Positions 1-11,746 of a DNA stretch of 64,000 nucleotides are shown piece by piece. The notes below the pieces were generated by a model. The model did not search any database. It saw only the letters and a list, made by a program, of their open reading frames with translations, and was not told the origin of the DNA. The first letter of the stretch is position 1; each line of letters begins with the position of its first letter. The translations under genes were made by a program, and so were the position numbers. This DNA is from Mytilus californianus (Eukaryota; Mollusca; Bivalvia; Mytilida; Mytilidae), in NCBI RefSeq assembly GCF_021869535.1, contig NW_026262668.1, positions 63,890,058 to 63,954,057 on the forward strand, given 5' to 3'.

Positions 1-25
1 AATAAATCAATTGGAAACGAGAAGA

Positions 26-480
26 AGTTGAACTGGAAACTTTGTTAGAATGGGTTAAAGCAATCAGGTTTCTAATAAAACGTCGAATCCGAAAGTTGAG
101 CAACTTTGTGAATGATCGACCAAAGTCCGCATCCAGAGACAAAAAACTGTGAAATGTCTATCATCTTTTTATGTTAAATATGTTGTTGTTCCTGCAGACA
201 AAGCTTCAAATAATATTGTTTTGTATGTAAATCGTTCTACTGCGTGTGTCTTGTAAAAGAATTAGGAATAAATGAGCACTCAGGAAATCCCACATACAAA
301 AACATATCATTTGACAAGAATGAGATTTTGGCGAATTATAAGTCCTTCATGGCTTCAATGAACATTACATTGAACAGCCAATCTGAGAAATTACCTTGTT
401 GTTATATAATGACGGACTTTAAAAACGCAACACTAGATTATTTTTTATTGCCATTTTCAGATATGCCATTTTTGTAAAAT
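26..480 (+). pseudogene. Degenerate Penelope-like element (PLE) fragment
   Basis: Conceptual translation in shifting frames matches the middle of the reverse-transcriptase ORF at the right end of this window. It shows 'LEWVKAIRFLIKRRIRKL', then a stop, then 'YVVVPADKASNNIVL', then a frameshift into 'VKELGINEHSGNPTY'. These correspond to 'LSEWIKAVRSLIQIRIEKL', 'YVVVPADKAPNNIVF' and 'INELGIDNSLGNSTY', about residues 190-310 of the 3' copy. The catalytic RT motifs lie downstream of this part and are missing. It is a dead internal fragment of the same family, with at least one stop and two frame changes. Identity to the other copy is read directly; the PLE assignment rests on that copy's motifs. 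Confidence 0.8.
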
Positions 481-1030
481 AAATGTATAATCATTAATTT
501 AATTTATTTATTTATTGTCTAAAAACAGTTTGCAGTTCGAAAGTTGAAATGATGGCGTCATTTTTGATGTTCAAATCATGTGGTATGCACTGAAACCCTG
601 GTTTTCCCCTTATCAATGCATGTATCACCTGTAACCAATGCCACTATGATTGTCAGAAAGGTCAACCAATTCTGTTGGGCATGTTTTGTACCTTCTGATT
701 TTGCCTCTGTCCCATGCATTACAGTGTGTTTTTGCAATTTAGCGGTTTAAAATTTAAGGCTTTAAAAGTTTTCTGCAGTCAATTCTTTGGCATTTCCGTA
801 TATGGGAAACATTTTTGGCATGAATTTGTCTGCCATGGCATTCGTCGACTTGATTAGCAGTTGACGTTGCGGCCGTAAACATGTCTCGCAAATGACGTTG
901 CATAATTTTATTGACGTGGCGTTGTCATTACATTTTGGTCTGGTCATTGATGGTCATCAACAAATCCCGTCTGCCTGTACCGTTGTTGTAATGACAGTAA
1001 GACGAGTTTATGACGTGAAATTGTCTGGAA
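481..1030. other. Intergenic, no recognisable feature
   Basis: AT-rich DNA with no coding signal and no repeat that I can match elsewhere in the window. Confidence 0.5.
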
Positions 1031-1031
1031 A

Positions 1032-2072
1032 TAGGGGCGTTTCTAGGATATTTGAAAGAGGGGGCGTAGAAGTAAATCTTTGGCCGAGGGGAGCGAGGCG
1101 AAAAAATTTTTGGACCTTTTTTTTTGCTAAAAAACATGAAATAATTGTGAAATGCACTAATGTAACGTATCCTGACTTGGATCATGTATATTTTATAGTT
1201 AAAGTGTCAGGGTTTGACATTTTTTATGCCGAATTCTCTCCATTAATTGTCTATGGTATATTAAAATGATTGGATGGATCTTAACAGCAGTAGACCAATA
1301 ACGAGAAATTCCAAATTCTAGGGTATAAGGCGTTACTTATCATTTCAATAGTCCTAGGCCAGGATTTTATGAACGGGAGGCGAAATTACGGTTGCCCTGG
1401 TAGAGGGTCCATGGGGAAGCTCAGAAGCTCCTGGATTTCAACAATTTAGCATCAAATTATGAAGTAGCCAGACTGATAAATATCTCTCTATTTTAGATTA
1501 AGTTCTGGTTTCGTTGAACGACACACATGATACAAGACAAACAAACACTGAAGTATAAAGTTCTTTCGTTCTAAATATTGTAGGCTTAAATGTGGAATAC
1601 ATGATTGAATATGAAAAATTGATGTCATTGTACTACAGTACTAAATTAAAGCAATCATGTCACTGTCTAGTTCCGATAGGTGGTATATGGTACATAAATA
1701 AATATGGTGCTTGAACTTCATGGCAAAATGTAGGTCAATGTCATTAGTAACTCACTAATGAATATTGAAACAATATGATACCACCAAAGGCTATCCAGAT
1801 GGGAAGTAAAAATGCTATACCAAATATACTTGTTACTAGTATAAATGTACCTTAACGCAAAACCTAAAATGAACACAGAAATACTGACGGACTCTCATTT
1901 TCAATGAATGGTTAGACTAGAGTGGATTCATTAGAACCATTTTCATAGTAGGTGTTAAATTAATGAATATGATAAATTGCCATATTCAATACAATATTAG
2001 CAAATTACGATATTTTTTTTTTGAAAAGGGGGGGGGGGCGTACGCCCATTACGCCCTCACCTGGACCCGCCT
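1032..2072. mobile_element. Candidate ~1.04-kb TIR element with G-run ends
   Basis: The left end reads AGGGGCGTTTCTAGG and is followed by a G-rich GGGGGCG block. The right end, reverse complemented, reads AGAGGCGGGTCCAGG and adjoins a 10-12-base G run. Ends of the type 'AGNGGCGNNTCYAGG' followed by G runs are, from memory, common at mussel DNA-transposon remnants. No clear target-site duplication was found. The interior is non-coding as far as can be seen; the open frames across 928-1269 have no protein-like composition. Confidence 0.4.
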
Positions 2073-2077
2073 CTGTA

Positions 2078-2190
2078 TAATGCTGTGTCAAATATTCAAT
2101 CACAATCCAAATTCAGAGCTGTTTTAAGCTTAAATGTTGTGTCCATACTTGCTCAACTGTTCAGGGTTCGACCTCTGCAGGAAAATCCGG
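2078..2190 (+). repeat. 3' tail of terminal-hairpin repeat family A (fragment)
   Basis: The block shares CAAATATT, CACAATCCAAATTCAG, TTGTGTCCATACTTGC and GTTCAGGGTTCGACCTCTGC with the 3' portions at 6885-7000 and 45945-46040. It therefore belongs to the family whose 5' part starts at 4606. Here it ends at 'CTCTGCAGG', without the GCGGTCGTAT inverted motif present in the 6985 copy. Confidence 0.6.
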
Positions 2191-2794
2191 TTTGCTGTCA
2201 CCTCTTGTTACCTATATATTATGGGTGTTTGTTTTACTCACACATTGTTGTCAATATAATGGAATTTTATCACCGGCGACTGTCATACATGTGAGAGGTT
2301 TAGCTAGCTATAAACCTAGGTTTAATAATTTTTAACAATTTTCTATATAAGGAATGCCTGTACCGTGTCAGGAATATGACAGTAGTTTTCCGCTGATTCG
2401 TTTGATGTGTCTGAGCTTTTGATTTTGCCATTTGATAAAGGACTTTCCGTTTTGAATTTTCCTTGGGGTTCGGTATTTTTGTTTTTAAACTTTTTATAAT
2501 TTAAAATCATTGTTCTTTTTTTTTATTTCATATAAAACTAAAATAATATTGCATATGAATAATCAGAGACATATGACTCTGGAATAATATTTAAAAATTG
2601 GGTATAGGTGGTTAAAATAAGAGTTGTATTAAAAGTAAGAGTTAGTAAAAATCAGATACGAGTTGTTCGAGTAAGAGTTGGCAAAGGTACGACTTGACAT
2701 GAATCTGAGTTGTCATAGACGATTCGAGCTTTCTATTTTGTAGACGGTCCGAGTTGACTCCGGGCCAAGTTTTAATTTATTTCGCACCCGATCG

Positions 2795-2974
2795 GAATTA
2801 GGAGATATAACTGTATTGTATTTTAAGCTTCGACGGCATCATATGGTGATTTGATGGTCGCAAATTTAGTTTACTGGCGATGCGTTAGCGGAGCCAGTAA
2901 ACAGGTATTTGCGACCATCAAATCACCAATTGATGCCGTCGGAGCTTAAAATACAATATTGTTATCTCCATTCT
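2795..2974. repeat. Long imperfect hairpin (~82-bp arms)
   Basis: The left arm (2795-2878) and right arm (2893-2974) are near-perfect reverse complements around a 14-base spacer. Shared blocks include TTGTATTTTAAGCT, CGACGGCATCA, TTGGTGATTTGATGGTCGC (right arm; ATGG on the left) and GTTTACTGGC. It sits about 65 bases upstream of the flank of the AT-palindrome array at 3069. It may be a foldback element or one end of a larger element that includes the array. Confidence 0.75.
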
Positions 2975-3038
2975 AATGAAACTGACAGAAAACAACGTCA
3001 AATCATACGTCAAATCATACATTTAAAATCTGTCAAAC

Positions 3039-3515
3039 GTATGGCAAGCCGTTGTGGAATTTATTCCCTATTTATTAATATTAAAAAATCATTTATTAAT
3101 ATTAAATATTATTTTTTAATATTAATAAATCGATTTTTTAATATTAATAAATATTTTTTAATATTAATAAATATTTTTTAATATTAATAAATATTTTTTA
3201 ATATTAATAAATAGGTAATTTTTAATATTAATAAATGGGTTTTATTTATTAATATTAAATATTCAATTTTTAATATTAAATATTCGATTTATTAATATTA
3301 AAAAAATAATTTGTAATATTAAAAAATAGATCCTATTTATTAATATTAAAAAATCATTTTTTAATATTAATACATCATTTTTTAATATTAAAAATTCATT
3401 TTCTAATATTAATAAATGGTCTTATTTTTTAATATAAAAAATGAATATTTAATATTAAATATTCAGCTTGATTTTTTAATAGTAAAAAAATCATTTTCTA
3501 ATATTAATAAATACG
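3039..3515 (+). repeat. AT-palindrome array with conserved flank (copy 1)
   Basis: Roughly twenty ~22-bp units are each built on the perfect palindrome TTTATTAATATTAATAAA or decayed forms of it. The left boundary, at 3039-3068, carries GTATGGCAAGCCGTTGTGG followed by AATTTATTCCC. The same boundary, inverted, lies at the right edge of the array at 20276. Shared flanks imply that the array belongs to a defined element, not to random microsatellite growth. Confidence 0.75.
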
Positions 3516-4605
3516 CCACCTATATATAAGAGTTGTTTGAGCGCTTTTATATACGATGATCATACGTTACTGCAAGCATGTAGCTGAACTAGATCAGTGG
3601 AAAATATGAATAACAAAAATATCTACGAAACACCGGCTTTTATCCTGCTATCAACAAATTGTTGCATAAATAACAAGTTCAAAAATAAAGTTTTGTTTAT
3701 TTTTACTTGTACAAATAAAGCCTCTTGTACTCCACCTCCATATTGAGCAAACGGTAATGAGAATATTTCTGTTTCTGCCGTGACAGTTCAATTTCGATCA
3801 ACTTCGTGGTCAGCGGTTAAAACTATGTAGATTTCTTTAAAAAATGTAAAAATTCAGACTTGGATTTAAAAACTAACCATTAAAGCATCAGTTATCAGTC
3901 AGGATTCTACTTCGTCAAAATTATCTCCCCATTACGCCAGTTCGTAAAAATGGAAGCCATTATAGGGATGACGCGCTGCCAATTTAGCTCTTGAAAACGA
4001 TAAGTTTATCCGCATAGCACCATTACGATCCTTATATGCCAGTTGTATTTTAAAAGACAAATGTATCGACTAGCTAATGAGCATCAGTTAATGTACTTGT
4101 CTGCATTCAGTCAACTTAAAACTGTTGTCTGATCGGTTGTCAGGTGGAATTTTCGGAAATTTATAAACATCTAAAAAAAATCTAATTTAATATTTCGTGG
4201 AAGGGCAGACTAAAAATGTTCAGTGGTTGAAGACTATAAACCCTAGATATCACACACAAAAAATGAAGTTTTTTGGAAGATATGCATTTTTAAGATCCAA
4301 CTTTAAAGTCTGTCGTCAAGTACTTTTAGTAAAAATTTGCTATTCGAACACACCTACTCTGTTTTTGTGATTCATTAGAAAGGTATTTCACTTGACCTAT
4401 ATATTTCAATTTTTTAGTACTGTGAGTTTTCGATGTTATAAAATCAACCTGTAGCTTTGATATATAAAAATGATAGAATCTAAGCGAGATGATGTATCAA
4501 ATACTTTTGCTTTTTACGTTTTCAAGACAAAATATTCAACTCAAACACGCCCTAACATAAAAAGGTGCGCTCGATTTTCTCTTTTCGATGCAATTGTTAC
4601 CCATT
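3516..4605. other. Intergenic, no recognisable feature
   Basis: AT-rich unique-looking DNA. A TATA-like stretch (TATATATAAG, near 3521) has no supported gene downstream. No coding signal or RNA gene was recognised. Confidence 0.4.
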
Positions 4606-4655
4606 TTTTATACGACCGCAAAAAAATTTTGTGGTCGTATATTGGTATGACGTTG

Positions 4656-4690
<35 letters not shown>

Positions 4691-5715
4691 CGGCGTCGTC
4701 GTCCGAAGACGCATTGGTTTTCGCACTCTAACTTTAGTTTAAGTGAATGGATCTCTATGAAATTTTACCACAAGGTTCAATACCACAAAAGGAGGGTGGG
4801 GATTGATTTTGGGGGTTATGGTACCAACAGTTAAGGAATTAGGGGCCAAAAAGGGGCCAAAAATAAGCATTTTTGTAACTTCCAGACATAACTTGTGTGT
4901 TAGTGTATGGATCTCTCTGACATTGTACCACAAGGTTCCATATCACCAAGGGAATGCTGGGATTGATTTTGGGGGTAATTGCCTCCAAATTTTAGGAATT
5001 AGGGGCCAAAAAGGGGAAAAAAACAAGCATTTTTTCTAGTTTCATGACAATAACTTGTGTGTAAGTGTATGGATCTCTCTGACATTGTACTGTAAGGTTC
5101 CATATCACAAAGGGAATGCTGGGATTGATTTTGGGGGTAATTGCCTCTAAATTTTAGGAATTAGGGGCCAAAAAGGGGCAAAAAACAAGCATTTTTCTAG
5201 TTTCTTGACAATAACTTGTGTGTAAGTGTATGGATCTTGATGAAATTGTACTACAAGGTTCCATATCACAAAGGGAAAGCTGGAATTGATTTTGGGGGTA
5301 ATTGCCCACAACGTTTAGGAATAGGGGCCAAAAATAAGCATTTTTCTAGTTTCCAGACAATAACTTGTGTTCAAGTGTATGGATCTCTCTGAAATTGTAC
5401 TGCAAGGTTCCAAACCACAAAGGGAAGGCTGGGATTGATTTTGGGGGTAATTCTCTAGAAATTTGAGGAATTAGGGGCCATAAAGGGGCAAAAAAAAAGC
5501 ATTTTTCTAGTTTCAGGACAATAACTTGTGTGTAAGTGTATGGATCTTTATGAAATTGTACTGCAAGGTTCCATATCACAAAGGGAAAGCTGGGTTTGAG
5601 TTTGGGGGTAATTGCCCTAAATGTTTAGGAATTTGGGGCCAAAAAACAAGCATTTTTCTTGTTTCCAGACAATAACTTGTCTGCAAGTGTATGGATTTCT
5701 CTGAAATTGTACAGT
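4606..5715 (+). repeat. Terminal-hairpin repeat family A, copy 1 (5' end and tandem units)
   Basis: It begins with a T run and the hairpin ATACGACCGCAAAA / TTTTGTGGTCGTAT (4610-4640). A (GTC)n run of about eleven units follows at 4657-4700. Then come about six to seven tandem units of ~150-170 bp, recognisable by GGATCTCTCTGAAATTGTAC, AAGGTTCCATA, GGGATTGATTTTGGGGG and TAGGAATTAGGGGCC. The long Val, Asp or Ser runs in frames across 4652-4700 are translations of the GTC microsatellite, not genes. A matching 3' end is seen at 6636-7021. Other copies lie at 35367 and 44878. Confidence 0.8.
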
Positions 5716-6635
5716 TCATACATGTGAACCTCCCGACGGGAGTACAATAATCCCGTTTTCAGTGGTCTCCTCCCGACCTTCCGTTGAAGACAAAAAAATC
5801 CCGTGTATGAAATATTTCATGAATGAAAAATTTCAGCCCAACATATCTGGTGTAACTGACATTACTGAAGTTATATTTTACCTGTAAATCAATTAACATG
5901 CATAATTATATGGCCTCACTTGTCACCTTGGGTGTCAAACATACTGGTAATAAACGATTTTTACCTCAGGCTAACCGCCGTTGTGTAATAAAACTTTGTT
6001 TATTTAAAATGAATGTTGGGTTACTTCCCTTGATTTACCCTGTATTAAGTTACTTTCCTTTAAATAATGTAAATTTTTAAAAGAATATAAATAAAATATA
6101 AATTGAACAAATAATCATAAAAGGATGGTAATTAAATGATTTTAAATGTTTTAGGACAAATAAAAAAATAATAATTTGAAAATTATTTGAGGGTTCTATA
6201 CTTCCTTTCAAGGCTTAAATTGAAATTTATATAATAACTATGACCCATGATTACAGTTTGACTGTGTTACTTATCATGCATTAAAAATCTACTTGCATAA
6301 AGATAACAATAGAGATCTACTTTCAGATAGATAAGCAAATGTTCTGATTGCAATGAATAATGGTAAAAAAGATATGATCTAAAAAAATTTAAAGAACATA
6401 CTGAAAAAGAAGAATGTTAGATTGAACAAGTTGAAAGTTTAAAAAGATAGAGAAAATTTATAAGTACAAAGGTACTATAAACATAATACATTCGGATGGA
6501 AAGTTGAAGAAAACACACTTTAACAGACAATTTCTACAGCACACGGTTACATTTACGACAGAATTTATGTCGATTAAATACATCCTGATCTGAGTCCTTA
6601 TCTCCAAAACTCCTGATCTTAGTTTCACAGTCCAT
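5716..6635. other. Intergenic, mostly featureless
   Basis: A short CCCG-rich patch at 5730-5810 repeats CCTCCCGAC and ATCCCG. The rest is AT-rich with no coding signal. The segment separates two parts of family A and may be an insertion between them. Confidence 0.4.
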
Positions 6636-7021
6636 CACATGTATGTGTACTGCAAGGTACCATACCACAAAGGGAAGGCTGGGGTTGAGTTTTGGGGTGA
6701 TGAATCATAAGGGGGTTCAAAAAATTTGGGGGGGGGATTTTTTTTTCCTTTTTTTCTTTAAAATTTTCCATTTTAAATTGGTTATTTCTGATTTATATAT
6801 AAAAGCAAATAATAATGATATGGTTTGAATAGATAAATTAAATTTTTTTAAGTTCTTAGACCACATTTATTCTGTGTCAGAAACCTATGCTGTGTCAAAT
6901 ATTTAATTACAATCCAAATTCAGTGCTGTATCAAGCTTGAATGTTGTGTCCATACTTGCCCCAACTGTTCAGGGTTCGACCTCTGCGGTCGTATCAAGCT
7001 GCGCCCCAGCGGAGCATTTTA
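6636..7021 (+). repeat. Family A 3' end with inverted motif and terminal hairpin
   Basis: One tandem unit (TACTGCAAGGTACCATACCAC, shared in form with 4606-5715) is followed by a G/T-rich stretch and the conserved 3' block. The block ends CTGCGGTCGTATCAAG plus the hairpin GCTGCGCCCC / AGCGGAGC. GCGGTCGTAT is the reverse complement of the family's 5' motif ATACGACCGC at 4610. So the element has subterminal inverted repeats and a separate 3' hairpin. Confidence 0.7.
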
Positions 7022-7536
7022 TTGGAGTTTTTTCTTGAGTCACATAATGGAAGGGCAGAAACGAAAATTAAGGAACAAATAGATTGATATGTTCTCCGTC
7101 CGTGGTATTTTTGTTTGAAAAATCGGAGGTTATGCATTTTTTAAATCCAACTTAATAGTCACCAATGTCGTCGACATGATATCTAATTGTTCTGCTTAAT
7201 CATGTAATAGATAAATTGAAAACTTATGCAAATTGTGTTTTTATGATAAAATATTTCGTAATTTAGCCAAAAACTGTCATTTTATTTGTTTCTATTAACT
7301 TTTAAAATTTGAGTTACTACAGTAAACATTACAGTAGGCATTTATCGCCTTCTCTAACAAAGAGCTTCGATTCTTTTGTTCTATTTCAACTGGGTTTCGC
7401 CTGTTATAAATTGTAGGATATAAACAATAATGTACATGTCGGAAATACTAAATGTATGTGTACTCGATCGCTACTAAGAAAGAAGAGAAAACCTGGAAAA
7501 GAGTTGCTTTTCGTTGTTTCTAAATCTTGAACAAAA
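7022..7536. other. Intergenic, no recognisable feature
   Basis: AT-rich DNA. Nothing supportable was seen on either strand. Confidence 0.4.
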
Positions 7537-7539
7537 TAA

Positions 7540-8663
7540 GGGACTTATCATTTTTTATCTGGGAGGGGGGATGGTCAAAATGCAAGGGGGGTCAAGTTTT
7601 TTTCTGTATGTGGACAAGGGGGGTTCAAATTTTTTTATAAATTCAAAGTGGGGGGATCAATATTTTTTGCGCTTGGAAATAAGTAGTTCACATACTTCAA
7701 GAGACAAAATGTCAAGAAGAACATTTCAAGAGTCAAATTGAAATATATTTTTAACACCATTCATATACCGGTACAATTAAGTAAGACATCACAAGACTTT
7801 GATGATATAGGAAGCTGCCATTTTGTGTCATTTTGTCCTATATAAAATGCATAAGTGCTTCATAATCCGAATAATTCAGTTGTTATATTTCACTCACGTC
7901 GATCACTAAATTAACAAGCATTATTGCCAATGTATCTTTTTGTTTTCATTACAAGAGCCCTTTGGGTCCATTTATACCTCTCACTCCCTCAAAATTTGTA
8001 CTTTTTTGGCTAATAAATCAAAAATTTGAGGTTACTATCACACATTTATGAATGAAATGTGACAATAAATGAGTAACTGAATTGTTCAAGCTGAAAGCAT
8101 GAACTATCCATATAAAAGTTTAGCGACTCAATGGAGGTTTCAATAAGGCCATACGTAAAACTTAAGTTTAAGCAGCGTTCAAGAGAGGGACATATAAATA
8201 ATGTGTTGTTACTGTTTCAAAAAGTTTACTTTTTAATGTATATATTTTACAGAGTTACTCAGAATCAAGTTTTCTTTAATAGCCCAATATAGTTAATGAG
8301 AAAAAAAAGTCAGAAAAAGCTACTCAAAGCACTGGCTTGCTCTACCTACTAATATTCATGGAAGAGGCCTCATGGAAGAGCCCTATTTCAAGACAATTTT
8401 CCCTCAAATAAGTTTTGGGACTCAATCCACTGAGAATATTTCAATTTCAATATTTCCTTGAAATAACATGTTAAGTGATTCGCATGTTAAAATTTTGGCA
8501 TGTTTAATAGAGGGGGGATCACATTTTTTAAATGTTTTTACAGGTGTGATCAAATAAAAAGTGAAATATTATGGGGGGGATCAAGAAATTTTGTATGTAT
8601 GATTTCAAAATGACCAGCCCCCCCCCCCCCCCCCCCCCTCCCAGGTAAAAAATGATAAGTCCC
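7540..8663. mobile_element. 1.12-kb non-autonomous TIR element, TAA duplication (PIF/Harbinger-like)
   Basis: The terminal inverted repeats start GGGACTTATCATTTTTTA and run on into TCTGGGAGGGGGG (left) or CCTGGGAGGGGGG (right, reverse complemented). They extend about 40 bases and end in GGTCAAAATG / TGGTCATTTTG. TAA flanks both ends (7537-7539 and 8664-8666). Three-base TWA duplications and G-rich termini are typical of PIF/Harbinger elements. No transposase reading frame lies inside. A 22-base C run (8617-8638) adjoins the right TIR. Confidence 0.7.
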
Positions 8664-8666
8664 TAA

Positions 8667-9240
8667 GTTTGATTTTAACAGGTAAATGTAATTACAGGTG
8701 ACCAGATTATCAAAGCTTTACCTGTTATATTCATGATATTGTTAATATTTGACATACGTTTAATTTCAATAAAACTACCCCCAATAAATGGCAAGCTGAC
8801 ATAACAGGAAAAAAGTAATAAAAGTTATTTTTATGACTATTCAAAACAATAAATTAATTCATACACGAAAACGAAATTTTGAAAGATTTATATTCTTACG
8901 GTTGCTGTTTTTTTTTATCTTTTTCTCTAATCTTTTATTCTAATAATCACGTTTTACATTGATTTGCATATTTTAACACAAGACAAAAGTCACAATCCAG
9001 TGATAAGAAAACTGTCTTTTTTTTGATTAAATTTAAGAAAGGACTTATCTTTTTAGACAATCAGTTGGGTTTTTTTATTACTGAAATCTATAAAACATTT
9101 TTTTTAATAATATTTTATGAAAATACAAGTTAAAACATTACTAAACATAAACATATTAATAAAAAGCTGCCCATTTAATAGAAAAACATGGTAATAAAAA
9201 AAAGGTCCCAGAAAATAAGCCTTCTACAATAATTATTGTA
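8667..9240. other. Intergenic, no recognisable feature
   Basis: AT-rich DNA with homopolymer runs; no gene or matched repeat. Confidence 0.4.
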
Positions 9241-9249
9241 TATTACCTC

Positions 9250-9705
9250 GAATGTAGGACAGAAAGTCACAGGACAAAAAGTCACGGACGAAAAGTCACA
9301 GGACAAAAAGTCACAATTCAGTTTTGAGATTATTTTTTCTCTGAACAAGAAAACACTAATTTTAAAAATAAATTTTTGATTTTTTTCTTGAACTATTATA
9401 TATGAAGCAACTTTGTAATTAAAATTTATTCAATAAATATCAATGATGATCAAAATAATTGTTATGATAACAAAATGTCAAAGTGGTTTGGCACTTAAAT
9501 GGCTTCATGGTGCCAAGAAATATATCATTTGCATGATTAAAATTTAATCATTTTTCACTTATCAAGGCTTATGAACAATTTCCTAAACTTAAAAATGAAT
9601 AAATGTAAAAAAAGAAATTATTTGAAGATCTGTCTCTTATATATTCAAACAATTGTCGACAAATTATTTGTGACTTTTTGTCCTGTGACTTCCTGTCCGT
9701 TTACC
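9250..9705. mobile_element. ~456-bp TIR element with 9-bp direct repeat
   Basis: The left end GGACAGAAAGTCACAGGAC is followed by AAAAAGTCAC; the same 10-12-base module is repeated two more times. The right end, reverse complemented, reads GGACAGGAAGTCACAGGAC and then AAAAAGTCACAA. TATTACCTC occurs on both sides (9241-9249 and 9706-9714), a candidate 9-bp target-site duplication. Nine-base duplications point to Mutator-like elements; the class is an inference. There is no open frame inside. Confidence 0.65.
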
Positions 9706-10640
9706 TATTACCTCTATGTGGTTAGGTGACGTCCCATAATTAATTTAGAGCTCTTCAAACTAGACGAAGAACATTAAGAAAAAAAAGTTCAGTGAAAATG
9801 GACTTCACACTAAACTCCAAAACATATGAATAAACTAAAGTTAAAAAGCATACAAGACTAACAAAGGCCAGAGGCTCCTGACTTGGGACAGGAGCAAAAT
9901 TGCGGCGGGGTTAAACATATATTGTGAGATCTCAACCTAGCCAATGTAGAATAAAGAATACGATATATGCAAAATATACAAGTGTTCCAAGTCTAGACCA
10001 CACAAGCGGCGACCAAAGACACCGGTCATCGTTAATTGATGTAAAAAAGGGAGAAATAGAAACCATTTCATCCAAAAGGTATAAAATAAGAGAGTTTATC
10101 ATAAATACATTTTTCAAGGCCATACATTTCACGGCATGATGATACACTTTTATTACAGTTACTTATCGGGGTTATCTAGACGGCAACAGGTATATTTTCA
10201 TTTTCATCAAACAGCCCAATGAAACATATTCCCAAAAGACAGCTGTACAGTCCTTTTTTACTGCACCTTTTTTATTGCACCATGTGCACTTTTTGTTCCT
10301 CATAGCAATTTAAGATTCGTATAAAGTAAGGACATTTCTGTAGATGCTTTGTTTTTGTCCAAAATAAAATTTGATAAAGCAAAGCATATATTGACATTTC
10401 TGAAATAGAGATTTAAAAAAATATTATTTCCTTACAAAAAAATGATTATAGGGTCCTTTGTGGTCCTATGTGCTACATTGTGCTTTTTTTTGTGCTCAAA
10501 GGAGGTCCTTTGTGGTGTTTAAGAGACAACAAAAAAACATGCTGTCATAGTGAATTGGAATGTAGAAAAATAAGTCTCAGAAAAAAATAACTGTGTAAGA
10601 TATTTTTTAATAAATTTGGTTTATAATTTTTAAATGTATA
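9706..10640. other. Intergenic; weak fragment of dispersed repeat DR
   Basis: Around 9855-9920 the words GGCTCCTGACTTGGGACAGG and GGCGGGGTTAAACAT match the 3' part of the dispersed repeat copies at 53350 and 60440. The overlapping frames at 9924-10147 on both strands have no protein-like composition. Between 10240 and 10520 there are short repeated words (GGTCCTTTGTGG). Confidence 0.4.
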
Positions 10641-10649
10641 AATGATTTG

Positions 10650-11533
10650 GTCCATAATAGAGGTCATGCATAACTCTACCTCTACCTCTATAACATGGCC
10701 CATGTGATGTGGTGAATCACTTACTTTGGCCTGCAGGTGATAGTTCATGTGGTCTTTGAGACACACCAGACACCTCCTACCATATGCTTCAAAACTTTTA
10801 CAGGTCTAGTGCTATGGGTAATTTTAGAGACCATGCCTACCTCTACTTCTGGTAACCGTGGGCCACATGGAAAATATCTTAGTTTGGCCAGTGGGGAATA
10901 GGAAAGTTGGCATATTTGCCATACCAGGATACCCAAACTCCCATTCTTTGCTGACACACACGTATGGGTCTAAGCTTTAATTGCTTTGAGACATGCCAAC
11001 CTCTACCTCTATTCCCATGGCCCACGTAGAAAATCTCTTAGTTTGGTCAGCAGGCAATATAAAAGTTGGACTATGTAACATTCCGGGTCCCCATTAACCT
11101 TTGCTGACAAACTCGTACAGTTGTAGGGTTTTAAATGCTATATTCCATTTTAGAGACCATTACCATTTTCTAGTACCATGGCCCCAATGGAAAATCTCTT
11201 AGTTTTCCCAGCGGGCAATAGTAGAGATAAAACAAGAATATGTCCATAGTACACGGATGCCCAACTCGCACTATCATTTCTATGTTCAGTGGACCGTGAA
11301 ATTGGGGTAAAATCTCTAATTTGGCATTAAAATTATAGATCATATCATAGGGAACATGTGTACTGAGTTTCAAGTTGATTGGACTCCACCTTCATCAAAA
11401 ACTACCTTGACCAAAAACTTTAACCTGAAGCGGGACGGACGAACGGACGGACAAACGGACGGACAAACGGGCGAACGGACGCACAGACCAGAAAACATAA
11501 TGCCCCTCTACTATCGTAGGTGGGGCATAAAAA
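10650..11533 (-). repeat. Terminal-hairpin repeat family D (minus orientation)
   Basis: On the minus strand it starts TTTTTATGCCCCACCTAC, closing a hairpin with GTAGAGGGGCAT (11501-11527). A GTCCGT-type microsatellite (11430-11480) follows. Then come diverged units of ~150 bp, seen on the + strand as TACCTCTA..CCATGGCCCA, AAAATCTCTTAGTTTGG and CCCCAT..CTTTGCTGAC. The plan is the same as in families A, B and C. The far end is decayed, and no 3' hairpin was seen there. Confidence 0.65.
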
Positions 11534-11544
11534 TAAATTGAGGA

Positions 11545-11645
11545 TGGAAATGGGGAAAATGTCAAAGAGACAACAGCCCGACCATAGAGCAGAAAACAGC
11601 CGAAGGCCACCAATGGGTCTTCAACACAGCGAGAAAATCCCCCTT
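11545..11645 (-). repeat. Dispersed repeat DR fragment
   Basis: GTCAAAGAGACAACAGCCCGACCATAGAGC and neighbours reverse-complement the TTGTCTCTTTGACACATTCC block at 28361 and 47324. It abuts the end of the family D element. Confidence 0.6.
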
Positions 11646-11746
11646 CAGCTATGTGCCATACCCCAATCCCCTTCTCTTTCCTGACACACTCCTAAGGGTA
11701 TAAGTGCTATGGAACATTTTAGAGGCCATACCTACCTTTATCTCTG

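Noticed and set aside
892-1269. 125-codon frame
   Set aside because: It runs through the end of a TIR element. Composition is not protein-like, and a near-equal frame lies on the other strand.
4565-4742. Frames encoding long Val, Asp or Ser runs
   Set aside because: They are translations of the (GTC)n microsatellite of repeat family A on both strands.
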